11,631 nt of DNA from Oligoflexia bacterium (GTDB lineage Bacteria; Bdellovibrionota; UBA1018). The notes below the pieces were generated by a model. The model was not told the origin of the DNA. It did not search any database and was given only the letters and a program-made list of their open reading frames with translations. The number at the start of each line of letters is the position of its first letter. Position 1 is the first letter of the stretch. Shown in pieces: positions 1 through 5,919 of the stretch. The position numbers were made by a program, and so were the translations under genes. The DNA lies in contig CAIYTD010000189.1 in the NCBI GenBank assembly GCA_903928955.1, positions 1 to 11,631 on the forward strand, read 5' to 3'.

Positions 1-792
1 ATCATCGCCTGAAAGCTCTTTCTCCTTAATTCTTATTTTATTAACAAAAGTACCGTTTGCAGAGTCTAAATCCTGAATAAAAAAATGTAGACCTGATCTA
101 CGAATGATAGCGTTTTTTCGAGACGATTTTTTATCGTTTAAAATAATGTCACAGTCTTTTCCACGACCAATAGAAATTTCATCTTGATTCACTTCAAATT
201 CTGTAAAATTCGCCATTCCTGGCTCAAAAAGAAGCTTTACTACGACTTTTGTAGAAGACATCACTTTTGTCTGAGCATCTTCATCTATGGGATCGAAAGT
301 AGATACTTCCTGTGCCTCTAACTCCTGGAACGGAGGTTCGGAAGGAAAATTTTCTAAAGCCTGATCACTCACCTGATTAGTCACTCGAAGGACTGACTCT
401 TCTTTCAAATCCGAACTAGGGAGATCCGAATCAAGCTTCACCTCATCTCCATTGAGAACTGGAGCAACCACAGTAGGTGGTACTTCAACAATAGATTCTG
501 CAGGAATTGAAAACCGGACTAAATAAGGCCCCAAAGCGACAGAGTCACCTTCTTTTAATAGAGACTGATCACACTCTATTCCATTAACAAAAAGTAAACC
601 GAATTCGCTCCTTTTTTCGACCTGAAAAGTACTCCCAATCAATCGAAAAAGAGCGTGTTGCCTAGAAATCGCACGATCATTTAGACGGATCGCACAGCCT
701 TCAGCCCTTCCAATTAAAACTTCGTTCTCCAAAGACAGGCTTTTAATCACTTCACCTTCTCTAGTAATAGTAATAACTGGGCTGACTGGCAT
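1..792 (-). CDS. Double FHA-domain protein, C-terminus cut by window edge
   Basis: The frame is open from an ATG at 792 to the left edge (264 codons, no stop), so the C-terminus is missing. FHA domains bind phosphothreonine peptides. Two are visible: the first at about residues 5-95 (IGR at 27-29, SRQH at 43-46) and the second at about 185 to the edge (IGRG at 208-211, SSRKN at 223-227, NGTFVN at 246-251). An acidic, low-complexity linker of about 85 residues joins them. Each domain is degenerate in a different place: the first has FG (64-65) where the conserved NG is expected, and the second has Asn227 in place of the core His. No membrane segment or signal peptide is seen, so it is probably cytoplasmic. 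The ATG shares one base with the upstream stop (TAATG), and a GAGGAG motif lies 11 nt before it, which supports translational coupling. The domain call is firm; the binding partner and role are unknown. Confidence 0.85.
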   Translation of the reverse strand, partial: MPVSPVITITREGEVIKSLSLENEVLIGRAEGCAIRLNDRAISRQHALFRLIGSTFQVEKRSEFGLLFVNGIECDQSLLKEGDSVALGPYLVRFSIPAESIVEVPPTVVAPVLNGDEVKLDSDLPSSDLKEESVLRVTNQVSDQALENFPSEPPFQELEAQEVSTFDPIDEDAQTKVMSSTKVVVKLLFEPGMANFTEFEVNQDEISIGRGKDCDIILNDKKSSRKNAIIRRSGLHFFIQDLDSANGTFVNKIRIKEKELSGDD

Positions 793-1796
793 TAGCTTGG
801 ATTCTCCTCACTCATCTCTTTTTTAAGCTTAGTTACCTGGTCATTCGCCTCAATATAATTTGGATTAGCTTGATCTCGATAGAGTAAACGAATAACTCTT
901 TCAAAATGCGCTTTAGCATCTCGAAGCTTTCCTGCTTTAAATGTTTTTTTTCCATATTCTAAATTTACTTTAACTTCTGATTCAACAGCTTTATCGCAAT
1001 TATTCAGATAGATCTGTGCTAATGTGTGACTTGGAGAAATCTGAAGTACAGTTTCAAATTGAGTTCTTGCTCGAGTATAATTTCCAGCCAAATATTCTCG
1101 AAATCCATCTCTAAAGAGAGTTTCTGCCGATTTATTAAATTCTGTCTTGGGCAGATAGTTAGCCAAATCACCAGTCTGATTAGAGTCACTTTTCTGGCTT
1201 TTTGTAGATTGCGATTGAGTCGAGTCTCCTCCAGGAAGAAAAAAAACAACAACCGCCAAAGCAGCTAGAATTAAAAAAACGAAACTGCTTTTGTCCTGCT
1301 TTTTAAGTGACGAAAGAGATGCCGATCCAATCGGCTTAAAAAGGGCAGCTAGCCCCATTGCCCCGATTTTTTCGCGATGCGAGTTTAATTTATTTTGATT
1401 AGCTTGGATCTCTTCGATTCTTTGCGGAGGTGCTAATAATAGACTAGTATTTACTTCTGATGGAGTAAATTCAAGAGTCGTTCCCCCTATTGTTAAAGTA
1501 TCCCTTAACTTTAAGACTGCTTCACGAGTCGACTTTCCATTCACTAAAATACCGTTTGCACTACCTTTATCTTTAACCTTCCACTGACCATTGACAAAAA
1601 AAATTTCTGCATGAACTCGAGAAGACTTCAAATCTAATAAAACAATATCGTTTTCCTCTCCACGCCCAATAGACAATTTTGTGCCAATTATAATAAAAAG
1701 AGCCCCAGAATCAGGTCCTTGACTCACTTTGAAACGAGCGAGCTCACCTTGTTGTCGAGCTAGATTTATATTTTTATACCTTACTGCTTTAGCCAT
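792..1796 (-). CDS. FHA domain - single TM segment - TPR protein
   Basis: A 334-residue protein when started at the ATG at 1796. The N-terminal FHA domain spans about residues 18-112 (IGRG at 43-46, SRVH at 59-62, NGILVNG at 81-87). A linker ends in a Lys-rich stretch, then one strongly hydrophobic segment follows at about 172-187. After a Ser/Gln/Lys-rich spacer, TPR-like helices occupy about 225-325. The basic residues before the membrane segment suggest FHA in the cytoplasm and TPRs in the periplasm (inference). It lies 13 bp after the preceding FHA gene and overlaps the next by 1 bp. An in-frame TTG at 1832 would add 12 residues and overlap the upstream gene by 23 bp; I prefer the ATG because the TTG has no Shine-Dalgarno sequence, although the ATG has only a weak GAGA before it. 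Tad loci often carry a TPR lipoprotein (TadD), but this protein shows no lipobox, so a TadD role is only a possibility. Confidence 0.85.
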   Translation of the reverse strand: MAKAVRYKNINLARQQGELARFKVSQGPDSGALFIIIGTKLSIGRGEENDIVLLDLKSSRVHAEIFFVNGQWKVKDKGSANGILVNGKSTREAVLKLRDTLTIGGTTLEFTPSEVNTSLLLAPPQRIEEIQANQNKLNSHREKIGAMGLAALFKPIGSASLSSLKKQDKSSFVFLILAALAVVVFFLPGGDSTQSQSTKSQKSDSNQTGDLANYLPKTEFNKSAETLFRDGFREYLAGNYTRARTQFETVLQISPSHTLAQIYLNNCDKAVESEVKVNLEYGKKTFKAGKLRDAKAHFERVIRLLYRDQANPNYIEANDQVTKLKKEMSEENPS

Positions 1797-1809
1797 TTTT
1801 GTCTCGTGT

Positions 1810-3444
1810 TCATCCTTCCAATTGGCTGACAATCAATACAAAACACTTCGCGACCCCTGCAGAAACACCAAAAGCGGCTACAGTCACTTTATAAGTAGTC
1901 CCAGAAAAATCAAAATCTTCACTAACTCCTTCATCTCCCGGCTTTGCACGGCTCAAAATATCTTGTGCAAAAGCCCCCATGGCTTGGTCTCTCGCCACTT
2001 CTATTATCTCCTGTCCCACCGCCCCATCATTTCGAATCCCAGTCAGTTCTTCAAAACTAGAATTTAAAAAAACAATTTTTTTATCTCCGTTAAAAACTGC
2101 AAAACTGTTTTTCATATTATTTCCAATCATGGATAAAGGCCCTACAAACTCTGCAACAATCTGAGATGCGTCTTGAGAAATTCCAAGACCATTTAATCCG
2201 CTGCTTTCAGAATTAGAAATTCTTTGAATCGCTGAATTAATAATTTCCCAAAGTGGATTTAATTCGTAAAATTTAAAATCTTGAGTTACTTGAGAGAGAT
2301 TCCCCTTTAAGGCTTTATCCATATCCTCATTCAAGACTTCTAAAGGCTTTAAAGTTATTCTATACAAAATTAAAAGAATAATACCACCTAAAATACTCGT
2401 AAGGATAAGTGCTTCAGAATAGACAACTCCTATTTCACCAATATCAGGAGTAGACAAAGTAGTGTCAATAGATACAATTGCCATTGCAACAACAATATTT
2501 TTCCCTAAAACTGGGCTAGTTACTTTAACAGGTTCAACTGCAACTATTAAATCTGAATCTGTTTCAGTAGAAAATCCAACTTCCTGTCCAGACTCGAATC
2601 TGTTCCTCGCCTTAACAGCAATAACTGCTTCTATTCCAGAAGTTAAATATTGATTTAATTTAGATCCCGGAGCTAAAATTCGATTATCCATTGAAACTAA
2701 TAAAGCAACTCGAACTCCTTCCGCATTTTCTGCAAGTCCAATTTCTGTTTTTGTCTCTGCACGTGCTGCTAAATAAGGAGAATTTTGATCGGCAATCTGT
2801 CGAGCCATGAACCGAGCTCTTCTTTTTGTCTCTTTGATAATAGATATTTTATTGGATTCTAGAAGTGGATAAACGGTAATGACAAGATTTCCTAAGACAA
2901 ATATAGAAAATAAAAAAATGCAAACTATATTCCATTCATGCTTATAAATAAGGCTATAAAATAGAGGCATTAGCCTATATTCGAAAGCCCATAATATTTT
3001 TCCTTTAATATCGCTTGGAGGTTGATCATGACTAATGAGCCCGATGCCATTTCCATCTATGCCAGTTAAAATGGGAGAATCGATGAATTTTTGATCTTGC
3101 GAGGGAAAATGTACAAAATTACCTAACCCAGCTAGAGAGGGTATATTTTTATTTTCTACGGTTAAAACTAATTCAAAGACAAACTCGCCAACACTAATGT
3201 GATCACCAGACTTTATCTTTCGAGTCTGAATAAGAGCACCATTTACAAAGGTACCATTTGAACTCTCTAAATCCTTGACAATTACTTCTTGATGAATGAG
3301 TTCTACTACACAGTGTTTCTTAGATACTTTTGAGGATGGAAGTACAATCGTATTACCAGCTTGTCGACCAATAGATAACTGCCCGTCTCCAACCGCAAAA
3401 GTTGATCCCCGGTTAGATCCTGCAATGACTGTTAACTTATACAA
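1810..3444 (-). CDS. FHA - TM - periplasmic sensor - TM - HAMP - PAS membrane protein
   Basis: A 544-residue membrane protein. The N-terminal FHA domain spans about residues 3-95, with IGRQ at 25-28, SKKH at 41-44 and NGTFVNG at 63-69, so the phosphothreonine-binding core looks intact. Transmembrane segments at about 172-193 and 339-361 bracket a region of about 140 residues that resembles a Cache-type periplasmic sensor (weak resemblance only). A HAMP-like helical region follows (about 365-415), then a C-terminal PAS domain (about 445-543). No histidine kinase, GGDEF, phosphatase or methyl-accepting region follows the PAS, so it is not a conventional sensor kinase. The start is TTG, chosen because AAGGAG lies 7 nt upstream and the only ATG nearby is out of frame. 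It overlaps the DUF192 stop by 13 bp. Likely role: couple a periplasmic or small-molecule signal to FHA-mediated protein recruitment (inference). Confidence 0.85.
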   Translation of the reverse strand: MYKLTVIAGSNRGSTFAVGDGQLSIGRQAGNTIVLPSSKVSKKHCVVELIHQEVIVKDLESSNGTFVNGALIQTRKIKSGDHISVGEFVFELVLTVENKNIPSLAGLGNFVHFPSQDQKFIDSPILTGIDGNGIGLISHDQPPSDIKGKILWAFEYRLMPLFYSLIYKHEWNIVCIFLFSIFVLGNLVITVYPLLESNKISIIKETKRRARFMARQIADQNSPYLAARAETKTEIGLAENAEGVRVALLVSMDNRILAPGSKLNQYLTSGIEAVIAVKARNRFESGQEVGFSTETDSDLIVAVEPVKVTSPVLGKNIVVAMAIVSIDTTLSTPDIGEIGVVYSEALILTSILGGIILLILYRITLKPLEVLNEDMDKALKGNLSQVTQDFKFYELNPLWEIINSAIQRISNSESSGLNGLGISQDASQIVAEFVGPLSMIGNNMKNSFAVFNGDKKIVFLNSSFEELTGIRNDGAVGQEIIEVARDQAMGAFAQDILSRAKPGDEGVSEDFDFSGTTYKVTVAAFGVSAGVAKCFVLIVSQLEG

Positions 3445-3824
3445 AGTACATCTCCTTCATATACATGACAACGATCAATGGTCCCTACTGGAAGCTCTAA
3501 CGTTTCTGAAGCAAATCCATCTCTCAGAGGCATCATTCTCCAAGGCTGAAGATTTTTATTACACGATGTGACACGATAAAAAGAACAGCCATCGAAGGTC
3601 GACTCTCTTCTTATAAAAATCACATCAATAGGTATACTCATAAACCACATATGAATATCATTGCACGGTCTCAGGAGTAGACCTTCTCCAGACTTCAATG
3701 AGGTAGTCCCAAGTAAGCCTTTCAAGCGATTAAAAAAGGACTCAGCCACAACACATTTATCGGCTAAAACTTGAGAATTTTTAACATGAACTACTTTTAT
3801 AACCCGAAGGGTTGTTTTCATCAT
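3432..3824 (-). CDS. DUF192 family protein
   Basis: A 130-residue protein matching the DUF192 family over nearly its full length. Recognisable features are the RLKGLLG block (33-39) and the hallmark GLLLRPCNDIHMWFM (48-62), followed by IPIDVIFI (64-71). No signal peptide or membrane segment is seen, unlike some exported family members. The molecular function of DUF192 is not established. The ATG at 3824 directly follows the TGA of tadC (no gap); a second ATG follows at 3821. A GGAG lies 11 nt before the first. The 3' end overlaps the next gene by 13 bp. Its position inside the Tad/FHA transcription unit suggests a role linked to that apparatus, which is inference from context. Family assignment is confident. 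Confidence 0.88.
   Translation of the reverse strand: MMKTTLRVIKVVHVKNSQVLADKCVVAESFFNRLKGLLGTTSLKSGEGLLLRPCNDIHMWFMSIPIDVIFIRRESTFDGCSFYRVTSCNKNLQPWRMMPLRDGFASETLELPVGTIDRCHVYEGDVLCIS
3452..3457 (-). promoter_or_regulatory. Strong Shine-Dalgarno deciding a TTG start
   Basis: AAGGAG on the minus strand, 7 nt before the TTG at 3444. It lies inside the end of the DUF192 gene and fixes the start of the FHA/sensor/PAS protein. The ATG between the motif and the TTG runs into a stop after four codons. Confidence 0.8.
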
Positions 3825-4748
3825 TCAATTGGGAACTCCGTTAGGATAAAGGGATTGAAGAAAAAAAGGAGCAAAAATCATCAAAAAAACGGAAGGCATG
3901 ATAAATAAAATAAGAGGAAGAATTACTTTTTGAGCTGCAGCTGCACCTGCTTTTTCTGCCCGCAACATACGCTCAGATCGAATTTGTTCAGACTGCTGCC
4001 TTAATATTTTTCCAATGGAAGCTCCCATTTGATCAGCTGAAATTAAAATAGCCACAAAGGAGTTTACTTCTGGCATGGAGATGCGTGCTGCCATTTCCCG
4101 AAGTGCTTCTTGACGCGATGCTCCTACTTTTATCTCTTTCAACATTTGAGAAAATTCATCTACCAGTGGACTAGACGAAGCTTTTTCTACAACTTTTCCA
4201 ATAGCTCCTACGAAGTCTAGCCCTGCTTCAGTAGAGAGTGCCAAAAGATCCACAATAAACGGCATCGAACGAATGATCCACCTTTGCCGCACTTGAAGGC
4301 GACTACTGACTAGAAAATTAGGATAAAACCAACCTACAACTGCAGACCCAAGAATAATATACCAAGGTAAATCTAAAAAATCTCCGGCTTTCAGAAGCGC
4401 CCCCACTAATGGGAAAAAAACAATAAGAATAATTTTAAATGCAATAAATTCATCTGGGCTAATTTCCTCTTTCAAGCCAGCTGCAATAATTCTCCTCTTA
4501 AATATTTTTCGCTTATCATCCCAAAATTGTTTCCCTCGAATCATAGGTACTACGTACTGATTAAAAACGGGACGAAGAAACTTAATCAAAGCGTTAGTCG
4601 ATTTACGATCTCGAGAATCCGAAAGATTATCCTGCGCAGCCCTACTTTCCTGCTCTTGCACCAACATTCTGGCGAAGATAAATACTGCAATAAATATCAA
4701 TGCATAGGCTGAGTTAATGACAAATTGACCTTTTTCAATCACATTCAT
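3825..4748 (-). CDS. tadC: TadC-like type II/IV secretion F-domain protein
   Basis: A 307-residue polytopic inner-membrane protein of the GspF/T2SSF superfamily, most like TadC of Tad (Flp) pilus systems. TadB and TadC form the platform that the TadA ATPase drives. Hydrophobic segments lie at about residues 10-29, 103-120, 128-147 and 275-298. The T2SSF domain runs from about 162 to 290, starting with the cytoplasmic MPFIVDLLALSTEAGLD block (162-178), and the last membrane helix has the typical ILPLILFIMPSVFLM pattern. It lacks the duplicated F domain of GspF/PilC, and its length fits TadC. It appears to be the first gene of the leftward unit, because nagZ diverges from it. No TadA, TadB, TadZ, CpaB, secretin or Flp pilin gene is in the window. 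TadB is the alternative identity, but the C-terminal helix favours TadC. Confidence 0.85.
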   Translation of the reverse strand: MNVIEKGQFVINSAYALIFIAVFIFARMLVQEQESRAAQDNLSDSRDRKSTNALIKFLRPVFNQYVVPMIRGKQFWDDKRKIFKRRIIAAGLKEEISPDEFIAFKIILIVFFPLVGALLKAGDFLDLPWYIILGSAVVGWFYPNFLVSSRLQVRQRWIIRSMPFIVDLLALSTEAGLDFVGAIGKVVEKASSSPLVDEFSQMLKEIKVGASRQEALREMAARISMPEVNSFVAILISADQMGASIGKILRQQSEQIRSERMLRAEKAGAAAAQKVILPLILFIMPSVFLMIFAPFFLQSLYPNGVPN

Positions 4749-4758
4749 AATGTTTCAA

Positions 4759-4785
4759 TTGACTTATCGGACGTTTCTCTATTTT
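4759..4785 (+). promoter_or_regulatory. Candidate promoter for nagZ
   Basis: TTGACT (4759-4764) and TATTTT (4780-4785) are separated by 15 nt, slightly short of the optimum. Transcription would start near 4792, after the first in-frame ATG at 4750 and just before the GTG at 4801. If real, it excludes the longer nagZ product. Confidence 0.35.
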
Positions 4786-4787
4786 CT

Positions 4788-4794
4788 AAGAGAG
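4788..4794 (+). promoter_or_regulatory. Purine-rich ribosome-binding site for nagZ GTG start
   Basis: AAGAGAG ends 6 nt before the GTG at 4801. It is an imperfect Shine-Dalgarno match but better than anything before the ATG at 4750, and better placed than the AAAGG before the ATG at 4837. Confidence 0.4.
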
Positions 4795-4800
4795 CATTTA

Positions 4801-5919
4801 GTGAAAAAACAAGTTATAAAGGTAGCCGGCAAACTCATGGCAATAACATCTCAAAAAGAAGCCTTAAGCGCCCTCGGTGAGCTTTTTATTATCGGCTTTA
4901 ACGGTCTAAAACTTTCAGAGGAAACATCCACTTTTATTACTCAATCGGAGATCGGTGGTGTCATCCTATTTGCACAAAATTATGAAAGTCCTGCCCAAAT
5001 AGCCGAGTTATCTCATCAAATTCAAAATTGTCGATCCAACTTACCCCTTTGGATCAGCTCAGACCACGAAGGGGGGCGAGTCCAGAGATTTAAAAAGGGA
5101 TTCACCAAAATTCCGGATGCAGCCCTCATTGGATCTAAAGACTCCCCTACCTTAGCCTTTGAGATTGCGAGCGTCATGGCTAAAGAACTGAAGGCTGTCG
5201 GAATTAATCTCAATTTTTGTCCAATAGCGGATATTGCTACCCATTCCAAAAATCCTGTTATTGGCAACCGTTCTTTTGGAGAAACTGAAGAAATCGTTTC
5301 GAAAATGTGCACTGCGATGGTACGTGGACATCTCGTCAATGGTGTTCAACCATGCGTCAAGCATTTTCCAGGTCACGGAGATACCAGCACAGATTCTCAT
5401 TTTGCGCTGCCTCGCGTCGAAACTTCACTCGAGATACTCCAAGAACGAGAATTTAAACCCTTCCTAAAAGCATTTCAATCAAAATGCTCGATGGTGATGA
5501 CAGCTCATATTTTAGCAGTCCAACTCGACCCCCAGTTCCCTGCAACTCTCTCAAAAGTAATTCTCCAAGAAATTCTGCGCAAAAAATTAGGCTATTCTCA
5601 GTTAATCCTCAGTGATGATTTAGAAATGAAAGCTATTGCAGATCATTTTGGAATAGAAGATGCCCCACGAATGGCCATCGAGGCTGGTTGTGATCTTTTA
5701 ATATACCGATCAGAAGCTACAGCCCGCAGGGCTTATGATGCCTTACGCTCTGGTCTAGAAAAAGGAAGTCTGGGAGCTGATCGAGTTTTAGAGTCAGCAA
5801 ATCGCATTAGAACACTGAAGAAAAAGGTACTTCTGCCTTATCATCCGGCATCTATTGCGGAAGTAGATCTAAAAATTGGAACTCCTGAACATTTTTCAAC
5901 TATTCAGAAGTGCAATTAA
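4801..5919 (+). CDS. nagZ: NagZ, glycoside hydrolase family 3 beta-N-acetylglucosaminidase
   Basis: A 372-residue protein from the GTG at 4801. NagZ removes N-acetylglucosamine from 1,6-anhydro-muropeptides in cytosolic peptidoglycan recycling. The single GH3 TIM barrel shows IGGVILFAQNYESP (51-64), DHEGGRVQRF (88-97), the NagZ signature KHFPGHGDTSTDSH (187-200) carrying the His/Asp acid-base pair, and SDDLEM (271-276), whose first Asp (272) is the expected nucleophile. No signal peptide is seen, in keeping with a cytosolic enzyme. The frame is open from an ATG at 4750, but that start would sit one base from the divergent tadC start with no ribosome-binding site; family members begin close to the ALGELFIIGF block, so the GTG or the ATG at 4837 is more likely. 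The stop overlaps the convergent mutase stop by 4 bp. Enzyme identity is confident; the exact start is not. Confidence 0.92.
   Translation: MKKQVIKVAGKLMAITSQKEALSALGELFIIGFNGLKLSEETSTFITQSEIGGVILFAQNYESPAQIAELSHQIQNCRSNLPLWISSDHEGGRVQRFKKGFTKIPDAALIGSKDSPTLAFEIASVMAKELKAVGINLNFCPIADIATHSKNPVIGNRSFGETEEIVSKMCTAMVRGHLVNGVQPCVKHFPGHGDTSTDSHFALPRVETSLEILQEREFKPFLKAFQSKCSMVMTAHILAVQLDPQFPATLSKVILQEILRKKLGYSQLILSDDLEMKAIADHFGIEDAPRMAIEAGCDLLIYRSEATARRAYDALRSGLEKGSLGADRVLESANRIRTLKKKVLLPYHPASIAEVDLKIGTPEHFSTIQKCN
4815..4843 (-). promoter_or_regulatory. Candidate sigma70-type promoter for the tadC/FHA unit
   Basis: On the minus strand TTGCCA (4843-4838) is followed after 17 nt by TTTATA (4820-4815). 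This would give a leader of about 60 nt before the tadC ATG at 4748. It lies inside the 5' end of nagZ, which is where a promoter must be if tadC has its own, since the reading frames leave no gap. Motif match only; AT-rich DNA produces such matches by chance. Confidence 0.3.

Noticed and set aside
1797..1832. TTG start at 1832 for the FHA-TM-TPR gene
   Set aside because: No ribosome-binding site precedes it, and an ATG 12 codons later sits just after the upstream stop; kept only as an alternative.
1019..2653. Several 60-110 codon open frames antisense to or overlapping the FHA genes
   Set aside because: They lie wholly within well-supported genes, have no ribosome-binding site or recognisable domain, and their composition is that of shadow frames.
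4750..4800. N-terminal extension of NagZ (17 residues, hydrophobic-aromatic) as a signal peptide
   Set aside because: It has acidic and basic residues scattered through it and no cleavage site, it would start one base from tadC, and NagZ is normally cytosolic.
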